Shown: positions 45,807 through 55,206 of the stretch, in pieces
Numbering within the stretch: position 1 is the stretch's first letter
Layout of the letters: the number at the start of each line of letters is the position of its first letter
Assembly (NCBI GenBank): GCA_016718875.1
Contig: JADKBL010000012.1
Span: forward strand, 1-64,000
Reading direction: 5' to 3'
Length of the DNA: 64,000 nt
From: Bacteroidota bacterium
GTDB taxonomy: Bacteria > Bacteroidota > Bacteroidia > Bacteroidales > VadinHA17
Translations under genes and position numbers: made by a program
Notes under the pieces: model-generated
Told to the model about the DNA's origin: nothing
What the model saw: only the letters and a program-made list of their open reading frames with translations
Database searches by the model: none

Positions 45807-47438
45807 TTACTTTTTCTTTTTAACGGTTGCTGATGACTTCGCCGTACTTTTCTTTACGGCTGTATTCTTTTTTACTACCGGCTTTTTAGCTGGACTACTC
45901 TTCTTTGTATCTGCTGATTTTCGTGTACTTGCTTTGGCTGTTTTCTTCTTAATCGGTTCTGTAACCACCTCAGCGACATTCTTTTTTGCCGCTTTGGTAC
46001 TTTTTATTACCGGCTTTTCCTCTTTCTTTTTTACAGGCTTCTTTACAGGTTTCTCCCACTCAATTATAATATCAGCTTCTTTCAACAGCTTTTTTGAAGC
46101 AGGCTTCACAACCGGCTTAGCCTTTGCAAGTTTTCTCTTCAGTTTTTCAATTTCATCTGCCTGCTTATCGATCAGCATATCCTTTTCAATAACCTGTGTA
46201 CCAAGTTTGTAGATCTGATCCTGTTCAGCAGTGTCAGGGAATGTACGGCGGAGCCGAATTTCAAAATCACTGAGAACATTCATATAATTCATAAATGCAT
46301 CATATGGGCTTTCATAGGGATTAAAATATGCATGCACAGCGCCATCGGAGAAAAATTTTGTAGCCATGTAGTAGAAATGATCGCTCGACTGAAGATATTC
46401 CCAGTCTTTCTTAAGCTGATCATCTTCGCACTTATTTACTTTACGTGAAAGACTGTAAAGCTTTTCCATTGCAGCAGCCTGCAGTTCATTACCAAGCCAT
46501 GCGGTAATATCGCGCTCTTCATCGGCCCATGAAATTGGGTTTTGAATATTGATTGCTGAAACCGGCTGCAGTTTGTCTGCAACCTCTGATGGGGTCATGA
46601 ATTTAAAAGGTGTCTTCTTAAGTATAGCCCCCGGCATATGCTGCAGAAAATCAAAAATCCCTGATTCCTTCCAGTTATGCTCTCCAAAAGTCTCATAATC
46701 AAGGAAGATATTTAACAGTTCACTCGAAGGTGCGAGTTTATTTATCCAGCCGGCATATTTGTCAGCAGTGAGTGGCCAGGCTATCCAATCCTTGTTCGAA
46801 AATCTGAAAGCAATATCATCGCTGAGAACAAAATTTCTCAGGAGCACTTTCAATCGCGGATTTATTGCATTGCAATAGAGAAAATTGGGGCTCTTCCAGC
46901 CAAGGATATGCTTTGCGCCCTCTGTAAGCATAGCTTTGTAACCCATATCGGCTACCCATGAACCGATTTCATCTGAATAAATAAGTTCTGTATTCCTGAA
47001 AGAAGTAGGTTCAACCCCAAGGTATTTTTTAACCATCTCCTTGTGCTGGTTTACCTGAAGTTCAAATTCGCTTCTGCTCTTTAGTGAAACAAGAGAATGT
47101 GAATTTGTTTCAGCAAGGAATTCAACCATTCCGGTTTCGGCGAGCTTACGGAAAGACTCAAGCACTTCCGGTGCGTACAATCTGAATTGATTTATCGCTA
47201 TGCCGGTAATGCTGAATGTTACCTTAAACTTGCCCTTATGCTTTTCAATAAGGTCAAGCAGTATCTTATTGGCAGGGAGATAGCACTTCCCTGCAACTTT
47301 GCGCATTATGGATTCATTCGAATAATCATCATAATAATAATGATCATTCCCAAGGTCAAAAAACCTGTATCGCTTTAACCGGAATGGCTGATGCACCTGG
47401 AAGTAAAAGCAGATTGCCTTCTTGCCGTTTGAACTCAT
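45807..47438 (-). CDS. Glycoside hydrolase family 57 (alpha-amylase type) with Lys-rich tail
   Basis: 543 residues. The GH57 core (1-400) has CFYFQVHQPFR at the start, the nucleophile Glu in SFRNTELIYSDEIG (about 195) and the acid Asp in FLDYETFGEH (about 289). No signal peptide, so cytoplasmic. Residues about 405-440 form a coiled coil (DKQADEIEKLKRKLAKAK). The last 100 residues are a Lys/Ala/Pro/Thr-rich tail (KKPVKKKEEKPV; ends ATVKKKK). Likely amylase or 4-alpha-glucanotransferase acting on maltodextrins. 13 bases after the GT4 gene stop. Confidence 0.9.
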   Translation of the reverse strand: MSSNGKKAICFYFQVHQPFRLKRYRFFDLGNDHYYYDDYSNESIMRKVAGKCYLPANKILLDLIEKHKGKFKVTFSITGIAINQFRLYAPEVLESFRKLAETGMVEFLAETNSHSLVSLKSRSEFELQVNQHKEMVKKYLGVEPTSFRNTELIYSDEIGSWVADMGYKAMLTEGAKHILGWKSPNFLYCNAINPRLKVLLRNFVLSDDIAFRFSNKDWIAWPLTADKYAGWINKLAPSSELLNIFLDYETFGEHNWKESGIFDFLQHMPGAILKKTPFKFMTPSEVADKLQPVSAINIQNPISWADEERDITAWLGNELQAAAMEKLYSLSRKVNKCEDDQLKKDWEYLQSSDHFYYMATKFFSDGAVHAYFNPYESPYDAFMNYMNVLSDFEIRLRRTFPDTAEQDQIYKLGTQVIEKDMLIDKQADEIEKLKRKLAKAKPVVKPASKKLLKEADIIIEWEKPVKKPVKKKEEKPVIKSTKAAKKNVAEVVTEPIKKKTAKASTRKSADTKKSSPAKKPVVKKNTAVKKSTAKSSATVKKKK

Positions 47439-47451
47439 ATCTGAAACCTTA

Positions 47452-48741
47452 TTAATTTCCTATTACCCTGTAATAAATATCTCTTACATGCCTTGCCGAA
47501 TTATCCCATTTAAGCCTGATTACCTCCTCCTTGCCGTTCTTAATTATCATCTTTGCCAGTTCTGGATAATTCAGAATGCCATATATTGCATCGGCTATCG
47601 CATCAATATCCCAGAAGTCAGTCTTGACTGCATGAGTAAGAATTTCAGCAACGCCCGACTGCTTACTAATAATTACCGGAACATTTGACTGCATTGCTTC
47701 CAGAGGAGAAATACCGAAAGGCTCTGAAACAGAAGGCATAATATATACATCACTCATTTCCAGCATAGTAAATACATCTGGTCCTTTGAGGAATCCCGTA
47801 AAATGAAATCTGTCTGTAATCTTAAGTGCAGCGGCCCGTCTCATCATCCTTTCCATCATATCACCCGAACCTGCCATAACGAATCTGACATTATCCATTA
47901 CTTTCAGAACCTTATATGCAGCTTCAATGAAGTATTCCGGTCCCTTCTGCATAGTTATACGACCAAGGAAGGTAACCACCTTCTCATCAAACCCTTTTAC
48001 AACCATGTTTTCCCCTGACATTGAGACAGGTTCAACTGCATTATAGACTGTTTCGACCTTATCGGGGTGAATATTGTATTTATGTATAACGATATCTCTT
48101 GTCAGATTACTGACAGTAATTATTTTGGATGCAGCATCCATACCCCGCTTCTCAATATTGTAAACAGCGGGATTAACATTTCCCCCGCTTCTGTCGAAGT
48201 CAGTTGCATGAACGTGAATTACAAGAGGTTTTCCAGAAGCTTCCATTGCAGCAATCCCGGCAGGATAAGCAAGCCAGTCGTGAGCGTGGATTATGTCAAA
48301 ATCATTTTCAGTAGCAATAACGGAAGCAACAATTGCATACTTCTGTATTTCATCCATGAGGTTCTGGTCATACCTGCCGGAGAAATCGACCATACCTTTG
48401 TCATTGGTATGTACCATCAGTTTATAACCTGAAACCTCCGATCGTGTCATTTTCCAGAAATCTTCAGGATCAGTATAGGGAACAATTTTTGATTCGACTT
48501 CAATTTTCTCAATTGGCCTTTTAAATCCCTGGTAATGAACCTGTTTGTAAGCAACAGGGACCTTATTGGCTCCTATCAAACGTACAATAGACTGATCTTC
48601 ATCACCCCAGGATTTAGGCACCACAAAAAGAACCTCAAGGTCGCCAAATGTTGCCATACCCTTTGTCAGACCATAGCTGGCAGTACCTAAACCGCCTGAT
48701 ATATGCGGTGGAAATTCCCATCCGAACATTAGTACACGCAT
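47452..48741 (-). CDS. GT4 family glycosyltransferase
   Basis: 429 residues with the GT-B fold. N-terminus RVLMFGWEFPPHISGGLGTASYGL, the glycine-rich acceptor loop; IHAHDWLAYPAG; C-terminal donor site with FLGRITMQKGPEYFIEAAY and the E-x7-E motif EPFGISPLEAMQSNVPVI. Close in style to glycogen synthase and sucrose synthase relatives. Its place between the debranching enzyme and GH57 suggests a role in alpha-glucan metabolism, perhaps maltose-1-phosphate or primer synthesis; that is inference. Confidence 0.87.
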   Translation of the reverse strand: MRVLMFGWEFPPHISGGLGTASYGLTKGMATFGDLEVLFVVPKSWGDEDQSIVRLIGANKVPVAYKQVHYQGFKRPIEKIEVESKIVPYTDPEDFWKMTRSEVSGYKLMVHTNDKGMVDFSGRYDQNLMDEIQKYAIVASVIATENDFDIIHAHDWLAYPAGIAAMEASGKPLVIHVHATDFDRSGGNVNPAVYNIEKRGMDAASKIITVSNLTRDIVIHKYNIHPDKVETVYNAVEPVSMSGENMVVKGFDEKVVTFLGRITMQKGPEYFIEAAYKVLKVMDNVRFVMAGSGDMMERMMRRAAALKITDRFHFTGFLKGPDVFTMLEMSDVYIMPSVSEPFGISPLEAMQSNVPVIISKQSGVAEILTHAVKTDFWDIDAIADAIYGILNYPELAKMIIKNGKEEVIRLKWDNSARHVRDIYYRVIGN

Positions 48742-48756
48742 ATCTGACTCTTAATT

Positions 48757-50706
48757 TTATTTCTTAGAATACCTGGTTTCAAGCATATCAATTATTCTGA
48801 GTATTTCACCTACGCTCCAAGCCTGTGATATAGCACCCCTCGGTGTGTGAGGAGGATCACCATCATGGATCTCGGAAATTGTACTTATTCCAGCTTCACT
48901 CATAACCTCTTCCATTCCGTAAATGAGCTTTTTTACTTTTGCTACACCCTGCTGTCCGTAAACTTTAAGCCATCCTTCGCAGAATGGTCCGAACAGCCAT
49001 GGCCAAACCGTCCCCTGGTGATAAGCATTGTCGCGTTCCTCCTGGCTGCCCTGATAAATCCCTTTGTAAAACTTATTCCGAGGCGAGAGTGTCCTGAGCC
49101 CTCTTGGTGTAACCAGATCCTTATCTGCTATATCGAGTACTTTTTTCATCTGCTCTTTATCAAGCATAGAATGCGGCAGAGAGACGGCAATAAGCATATT
49201 TGGCCTGACGAACATATTCTTTCCCTCTTCATCGTTAATATAATCAGCCAGATAGCCAGCTTTTTCATCCCAGAACAACTCTAAAAATGATTTCTGAATA
49301 AGTGCTGGGAGATGCCCGTACTGGGAAATAAATTTTTTATCCTTAGCTTCTTTCGCCATATCAAGTGCAAAGCATACAGCGTTGTACCAAAGAGCATTTA
49401 TCTCAACAGCATATCCGGCTCTCTGTGTTGCAGGCACGCCATTCACCACGGCATCCATCCAGGTTAGTGCTTTGCCGGGAACTCCGGCATAGATGAGGCC
49501 GTTTTCCCTCATCTTAATATTATAAATAGTGCCGGTTATAAAGGCATTTATAACAGATTTGGCAGCTTCTCCGTATCTCTCCCAGCAATCAGTTCCTTTC
49601 TGCTCGAGATATTGCTGTAATGACCAGAAAAACCATAACGGTGCATCAACTGAGTTGTAAGCTGGATTATGCTCATTCCCCATATTAGGGAACAGGCCTT
49701 CCTTCATTCTGTTTACCTGTGTATCAATTACATCCCTGTAAAGTGCAAGCTTATGTCGGGCAAGAGCAAGCCCCGGAAGGGAAATGAATGTATCTCTTCC
49801 CCAGGCCCCGAACCATGGGAAGCCGGCAATTAAAACTGTTTTACCACCTCTTTTTTCAATGAACTGCTGAGCAGCATTCTTCAGACAGTTAACATAATTA
49901 CTTCTCGGAATCTTACCTGACACAGTTTTAGTAAACTTCTGCTTCAATCCTGAAGTTTTTTCCTCCTTTGTGGATGCAGAGAATACAATAACATCGCCTT
50001 CTTTGGCTTCAAATTCAAAAAACCCGGGTGTAAAAAGATCTTCTGAATAATCATATCCTCTCTTCTGTTCCTCAATATATTCAATACCAAGATACCAGTC
50101 AGGTACAGGAACAAAATCTACTTTTTCAGAACATTGCATATAGAGATAAGGAAATCCTTCATACAATTTCGACCTTACACCATTCTCAATAAAATCGACC
50201 TTCGTGTTTGCAGCAAGGTTTGCATGAGTAAGCTGATGAATGCTTCTGAATGCAAGAAACGGACGCATCTGGATCTTCATCGGTTCTGAAGCTTCGAGTA
50301 TTGTCATCCGCTGCATGAATTGTTCTTCATAATGAACCAGAAGCCTTTCGAGTTTCAGTAGAACTCCGCCTACCCTGAACACTCTCGAGGGAATACTGTC
50401 AGCATCAAAATCCTCAATATATTTATGCCCTTTGGGATTGAAATAATCACCCTTGTATTTCCTGATTCCTGTATTAAAACTCTTGTCATTATTAACAACT
50501 GTAATGTCAAGAGTTGAGAGAAGTACATGACGGTCTCCTCCAAGCTCATCTACAGGACAAACAAGCATCCCATGGTATTTGCGTGTATTACATCCTACAA
50601 TTGTTGTTGAAGAATAGGACCCGGCTCTGTTACTCCTGATTAATTCCCGGTTAAGAGAAAACTCAAGATTAACTACCTGGCTTTTGTCAAATTTAATGTA
50701 ACTCAT
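48757..50706 (-). CDS. Amylo-alpha-1,6-glucosidase (glycogen debranching enzyme, GH133)
   Basis: 649 residues. An N-terminal glycogen-debranching domain (GSYSSTTIVGCNTRKYHGMLV) is followed by an (alpha/alpha)6 barrel with AGFPWFGAWGRDTFISLPGLAL and GLRTLSPRNKFYKGIYQGSQEERD (both broken over several turns) and the acidic block AYHQGTVWPWLFGPF. It removes alpha-1,6-linked glucose stubs from glycogen. First gene of a tight operon (gaps 15, 13 and 27 bases) ending with the synthase-phosphorylase. Confidence 0.92.
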   Translation of the reverse strand: MSYIKFDKSQVVNLEFSLNRELIRSNRAGSYSSTTIVGCNTRKYHGMLVCPVDELGGDRHVLLSTLDITVVNNDKSFNTGIRKYKGDYFNPKGHKYIEDFDADSIPSRVFRVGGVLLKLERLLVHYEEQFMQRMTILEASEPMKIQMRPFLAFRSIHQLTHANLAANTKVDFIENGVRSKLYEGFPYLYMQCSEKVDFVPVPDWYLGIEYIEEQKRGYDYSEDLFTPGFFEFEAKEGDVIVFSASTKEEKTSGLKQKFTKTVSGKIPRSNYVNCLKNAAQQFIEKRGGKTVLIAGFPWFGAWGRDTFISLPGLALARHKLALYRDVIDTQVNRMKEGLFPNMGNEHNPAYNSVDAPLWFFWSLQQYLEQKGTDCWERYGEAAKSVINAFITGTIYNIKMRENGLIYAGVPGKALTWMDAVVNGVPATQRAGYAVEINALWYNAVCFALDMAKEAKDKKFISQYGHLPALIQKSFLELFWDEKAGYLADYINDEEGKNMFVRPNMLIAVSLPHSMLDKEQMKKVLDIADKDLVTPRGLRTLSPRNKFYKGIYQGSQEERDNAYHQGTVWPWLFGPFCEGWLKVYGQQGVAKVKKLIYGMEEVMSEAGISTISEIHDGDPPHTPRGAISQAWSVGEILRIIDMLETRYSKK

Positions 50707-50835
50707 ACAAACACAGATTGTTTAAATTAAAAGTTATGTTAAGTTAAAAAAATTATTCCATCCCTGCAAACAGACATCATGTTACAAAGAAAATTAATAA
50801 AAATCAATAAAAGTGCAGCCTGATAAAAAAAAGAA

Positions 50836-50843
50836 TACCTTTG
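50836..50843 (+). promoter_or_regulatory. Bacteroidota -7 box for the first DUF4369/TlpA gene
   Basis: TACCTTTG, 42 bases before the ATG at 50886. No -33 match. Confidence 0.5.
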
Positions 50844-50885
50844 CACTTCATATTTTTTAAAAATTACTAATAACAACATTTGTAG

Positions 50886-52049
50886 ATGATTAAAAAGTTT
50901 AGTCTCTTTCTCTTATCCGGTGTAATCCTTTTTGGTTGCAAAAGCAATGTTGCAGAGATTTCCGGAACCCTTATGAAACCAGCAGCAGGTACTTATATCT
51001 ACCTTGAAGAACTGCAACCTGAACAATTGAAAAAAGTAGATTCGGTAATGGTTTCTCCCCAGGGAACATTTACATTTAAAAGGGAAGTTAAAAATCCATC
51101 ATTTTACCTGCTAAAACTTACTGAAAATAATTTTCTGACAATGCTCCTGGAGCCTGGTGATAATATCAGTATGAACACATATTATGATTCTCTGAGTTAT
51201 CCGGTTACATTAAAAGGCTCTGAGGGAACTGAACTTATGGTTGAGTATAATTTCAACCTGAGGGGTGCAATAAAAAAATTCAGCACTCTTAACAGTATTT
51301 ACATGGATAATATCAATAATCCTGAATTGTCAAAAGTTGTTGAATCACTTGACAGCATGGCTCAGAGCTATCTCAATGAGATTAATACATACACTAAAAA
51401 TTACATCGATAAGAATCTTACATCTCTGGTAAGCCTGGTAGCTCTATACCAGCAGATTGCACCAAATGTATATGTTATGAGTCCTTCACAGGATATGAAA
51501 TATTTCGTCAAAGTTGATTCTTCACTAAATGTCAACTACCCTGAAAATGCGCTTGTAGTTTCATTGCATGACCAGATACAGGAGATGTCTGCAAGTATTG
51601 AGAACCGTGCTGCTGAGACAGCATCGGCAGGAGAAGGATCAGAAGCGCCTGAAATTTCACTTCCGTCACCTGAAGGTGATACAATCAGACTCTCATCAAC
51701 AAGAGGTAAAGTAGTCCTTCTTGATTTCTGGGCTTCATGGTGCCTTCCATGCAGGAAAGAAAACCCAAACCTCGTTAAAGCATACAATTTATACAGTAAA
51801 AAAGGATTCCAGATATACCAGGTGTCACTTGACAAGACTAAAGATGCATGGACAAAGGGAATTAAGGATGACCAGCTCGAAAAATGGATACATGTAAGCG
51901 ATGTCCAGTACTGGAATTCTGTTGTAGTGCCTCTGTATAAGATAGAATCGATACCTACCAATTTCCTTCTTGATAAAAACGGAAGGATAATTGCATCGAA
52001 TCTCAGAGGTGAACAGCTTGTGAAAAAACTCTCTGAAATTCTTAATTAA
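50886..52049 (+). CDS. DUF4369 / TlpA-type thiol-disulfide oxidoreductase lipoprotein
   Basis: 387 residues. Lipobox ILFGC (Cys18). Residues about 20-120 match DUF4369 (ISGTLMKPAAGTYIYLEEL). A helical middle (about 130-240) links to a thioredoxin fold with the redox motif WASWCLPCRKENP (Cys about 288 and 291) and the cis-Pro stretch IESIPTNFLLDKNGRII. Probably a periplasmic-facing reductant or disulfide carrier, of a kind abundant in Bacteroidota. Followed by a paralog at 52090. Confidence 0.9.
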   Translation: MIKKFSLFLLSGVILFGCKSNVAEISGTLMKPAAGTYIYLEELQPEQLKKVDSVMVSPQGTFTFKREVKNPSFYLLKLTENNFLTMLLEPGDNISMNTYYDSLSYPVTLKGSEGTELMVEYNFNLRGAIKKFSTLNSIYMDNINNPELSKVVESLDSMAQSYLNEINTYTKNYIDKNLTSLVSLVALYQQIAPNVYVMSPSQDMKYFVKVDSSLNVNYPENALVVSLHDQIQEMSASIENRAAETASAGEGSEAPEISLPSPEGDTIRLSSTRGKVVLLDFWASWCLPCRKENPNLVKAYNLYSKKGFQIYQVSLDKTKDAWTKGIKDDQLEKWIHVSDVQYWNSVVVPLYKIESIPTNFLLDKNGRIIASNLRGEQLVKKLSEILN

Positions 52050-52089
52050 GTATAAATCTCATTACATTAAACCTGTAATCCGATTTTGA

Positions 52090-53250
52090 ATGAAACGTCT
52101 TTTATTCCTCGTAATAGTTGTCCTGATCTACACTGGCTGTAAGGATAAAAACTCATTCACCATTAATGGTGTAATTGAGAGTGAAAATTCCGGTACCGTA
52201 TACTTTAACCGGCTTGATCTTGAAACACCCATTCTGATCGATTCAGCAAAAATCAGTAAAAAAGGCACTTTCCGTATAAAGATAAAAGCCAGTGAACCTG
52301 ACTTCTATCAGATTAGCCTGACTCCTGATAATTTCATAACACTGCTCGCAGTACCGGGTGAAAAGATTAAACTAGTGTTCACAAACAAATCATTATATGA
52401 TAATTACTCTGTGTCCGGATCTGAAGGGTCTGAAAAACTCAGGATCCTCGATCAGAATCTGATTGATACAAAGAAAAAACTCGACTCTCTGAGCAATGCT
52501 TATACCAGGGCTTCCTCGGAACCCGGATTTGATGTTAAAGGACCGGAACTTGAGACAAAATTCAATGATCTTATCAGGCAGCAAAGGCGGAAGAATGTTG
52601 AGTTCATCATAACAAACACAACATCCCTCGCATCAATAAAGGCAGTCTATCAGAGAATTGACCCTGAAACCTATGTTTTGTTTGACCCCAAAGATCTTCA
52701 ATATCTGAAGATCGTCAGCGATTCACTTAAAAAGTATTATCCCAATTCAAAGCATGTTCAGGCTCTGACCAGGGACTTCCAGAACGAGCTTACCCAAATG
52801 AATGCAAATCAGCTGGCCAGGCTGTCAGAACAATTGGAGCCTGTAAAACTCAATCCCGACCTTAAAAATCCTTCCGGTAAAAGAATATCACTTGAATCAC
52901 TCAAGGGTAAACATGTCCTTGTCACTTTCTGGTCAGTTCAGTCAAAGGATTGTATCAATGAAAACGTTCAGCTGAAGGAATTCTATAAACAGTACAATAA
53001 AAAAGGATTTGAAATATACCAGATAAACCTCGATGCTGATACCAATCTCTGGAAAACAGCCGTGAAATATGATGAGCTGCCCTGGATAAGTACAAGGGAA
53101 GACAATGCTTCTGATCCGGCAACTGCCCGTCTTTTCAACGTCAGGGAACTTCCTGCAAATTACCTGTTTGATAAAGAGGGTAATATATCGGGTACAAATC
53201 TTCACGGAAGAACACTTAAGCTTAAACTGGAACAGCTTTTTAATAAATAG
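52090..53250 (+). CDS. Paralog of the DUF4369/TlpA lipoprotein with a degraded redox site
   Basis: 386 residues, same architecture: lipobox LIYTGC (Cys17), DUF4369 (INGVIESENSGTVYFNRLD), helical middle, thioredoxin fold. In place of WCxxC it has TFWSVQSKDCINEN: the first Cys aligns with Ser (SKDC), the second is kept. The cis-Pro region VRELPANYLFDKEGN is preserved. With one Cys it cannot form the usual internal disulfide; it may act through mixed disulfides or as a binding protein. Tandem duplicate of the gene 40 bases upstream. Confidence 0.88.
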   Translation: MKRLLFLVIVVLIYTGCKDKNSFTINGVIESENSGTVYFNRLDLETPILIDSAKISKKGTFRIKIKASEPDFYQISLTPDNFITLLAVPGEKIKLVFTNKSLYDNYSVSGSEGSEKLRILDQNLIDTKKKLDSLSNAYTRASSEPGFDVKGPELETKFNDLIRQQRRKNVEFIITNTTSLASIKAVYQRIDPETYVLFDPKDLQYLKIVSDSLKKYYPNSKHVQALTRDFQNELTQMNANQLARLSEQLEPVKLNPDLKNPSGKRISLESLKGKHVLVTFWSVQSKDCINENVQLKEFYKQYNKKGFEIYQINLDADTNLWKTAVKYDELPWISTREDNASDPATARLFNVRELPANYLFDKEGNISGTNLHGRTLKLKLEQLFNK

Positions 53251-53259
53251 CCCCGGGTT

Positions 53260-54004
53260 TTGAAAGATAAGGGTAAGATATTTTTTGCTTCTGATTTTCA
53301 CCTCGGATTGCATACAGGCACTCCTCCCCTCGAAAGGGAAAAAAAGGTTGTTGCATGGCTTAATTCTGTTGCTCCCCATGCAAAAGAGATATACCTGCTG
53401 GGCGATATATTTGATTTCTGGTGGGAGTACAAACTTGTTGTTCCAAAAGGGTTTACAAGGTTTCTTGGAACCGTTGCCTCAATTACTGATTCCGGTATTC
53501 CGGTACACTTTTTTACTGGAAACCACGATATGTGGGTTGGGAAATACCTTCAGGAAGAATGCGGCCTCATTATTCATACCTCACCAATTACAACTGAATT
53601 CGACGGAAAGAGATTCCATCTTGCTCACGGGGAAGGATTGGGAACAAAAGACCGGGCTTATAAGATACTCCTGGCGATCTTCAGAAACAGACCATTGCAG
53701 AAAATGTATTCATCCCTTCATCCTGCAATAGGTGTTGGGATTGGACTTAAATGGTCACTCAGTTCAAGACTTGGGAAAGGAATAAATCCCCTTTATGGGA
53801 GAAGAAAAGGAGGACCTGATAAGGTATGCTAAAACTGTACTTGAAAAAGAAAATATAGATTATTTTATATTTGGACACCGACATCTTGCAATGAGCTATA
53901 AACTTTCACAAGGTACTGAAATACTTATTCTTGGCGACTGGATAAATTCCGGAAATTATGCTGAATGGGATGGGAATAGTCTTTATTTCCGAATCCCCGG
54001 CTAA
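53260..54004 (+). pseudogene. lpxH: UDP-2,3-diacylglucosamine diphosphatase LpxH, frameshifted
   Basis: About 247 residues when repaired. Metallophosphoesterase motifs: ASDFHLG near the start, YLLGDIFDFWWEY, FTGNHDMW, LAHGEG, and FGHRHLA in the second frame. The enzyme makes lipid X in lipid A synthesis at the inner membrane. Start is TTG at 53260, the only candidate after the upstream stop. The two frames join if one G is removed from GGG at 53797-53799, giving NPLYGEEKEDLIRYA, so a one-base insertion is present. Stop overlaps the convergent gene by 4 bases. Confidence 0.88.
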
Positions 54005-55119
54005 CTTTCAGTGTACTCTTTCACAGCCACTGTAAGTGAATAATATGAATAATCATCATTGACATCATCAAACAGGTATTCCAGCTTGCTTCCTGACTTC
54101 TTCACCATTTCTATTAATCCCATGTTTCCGGTGCTGTCCGAATCGTTTATCTGATCTGTAAGAGACTTTATAAACATTGCTTTCAATCCCTCTTTGTCAA
54201 GTTTATTGACAGAATCAAGTTTCTCTTTCAGCTGTTTTACCTTTGATTTAAGAATAAGGTTCCCGGTACTGAGGTAGAAAACCTTATCAACCAGCCGGAT
54301 CATGGCAAATGGTCTTCCATATTTCTCCTCAACTTCACGGCCAGGACTATAATTACCAACATTATCAAGCAATTCAACAAGTGTAATAAATACACGTTTT
54401 CTTTGCCTGCCCTGCATATCCTCTTCCGAAAGTTTAGTCTCTGCGAATGATATAACCTCCTTCTCAACGTCTGGAGATACATGACCGGACCAGATAAGGT
54501 AAATATTCTTCTCATCCATAAGCCGCTCCAGATCTGCAACAGATGATCCGCTGAACTGATCCCGTTTTCCTTCATCGTGTGACCCCACCCCTCCTGAGTC
54601 AACGGTTTTGCTCAGAATATAATAGGAATACTCGTCATCTATCTTAATAAAATCATAATCAAGTTTGTTGCCTGTCTTTTTTGCCATTTCAATGAGACCA
54701 AGACCTGCTCCTCCTTTATTGCTTAACTCTGAATTACTTAGCATCTGCCTGTAAACGCTTCTGATCTCATTTGTCTCAAGATTATTCACATCGTCAAGCT
54801 TGGCCTGGAGAATACTTATAGTATCATTTTGAATTACATTGCCTGTGCTGACAGTATATCCGTTATCGGTTTTGGAATAAACAACAAGCGACATGTTCCC
54901 GTGCTGATCCTTAGTACTGTGACGGGAAACATTCTGAAGACTCTCAAGAACAAACATGAAGAGTCTTTTTCTGCCAACATAGCCATATTCGGAATTCTTC
55001 ATCTCATTCTCAAGGAGCATCAGGAGAGGTCCGGAATTTTCATTCGTCACCACACCTCTGTAAGCGAACATGAGGCGTTCCTTCATCATTTTATCGCGTA
55101 TAATGCGCGTAAGATCCAT
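54001..55119 (-). CDS. Tandem SiaB-like (DUF6272-type) protein kinase
   Basis: 372 residues made of two homologous halves (about 1-175 and 195-372). Each has an ATPase N-box-like piece (FVLESLQNVSRHS; LVELLDNVGNYS), then VSTGN or LSTGN, and a G-box-like piece with GLGLIEMAKKTGNKLDY and GNMGLIEMVKKSGSKLEY, ending in DDEYSYYIL / NDDYSYYSL. This is the GHKL-like SiaB pattern. SiaB phosphorylates SiaC in Pseudomonas biofilm signalling; no SiaC or SiaA is seen here. Both halves keep the Asn and Gly residues expected for nucleotide binding. Partner unknown. Confidence 0.75.
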   Translation of the reverse strand: MDLTRIIRDKMMKERLMFAYRGVVTNENSGPLLMLLENEMKNSEYGYVGRKRLFMFVLESLQNVSRHSTKDQHGNMSLVVYSKTDNGYTVSTGNVIQNDTISILQAKLDDVNNLETNEIRSVYRQMLSNSELSNKGGAGLGLIEMAKKTGNKLDYDFIKIDDEYSYYILSKTVDSGGVGSHDEGKRDQFSGSSVADLERLMDEKNIYLIWSGHVSPDVEKEVISFAETKLSEEDMQGRQRKRVFITLVELLDNVGNYSPGREVEEKYGRPFAMIRLVDKVFYLSTGNLILKSKVKQLKEKLDSVNKLDKEGLKAMFIKSLTDQINDSDSTGNMGLIEMVKKSGSKLEYLFDDVNDDYSYYSLTVAVKEYTES

Positions 55120-55206
55120 GAAATGAAGAGCTTTAGTGTTAGTGGTGATAAAAATAGTAAAAAATGATCACTTCAACAAATCAAATAAGAGTGAGAGGTA
55201 CGACGA

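Noticed and set aside
45514..46212. Long open frame antisense to the GH57 tail
   Set aside because: It is the reverse reading of Lys/Ala-rich codons, giving a Phe-rich string with no start context or family similarity.
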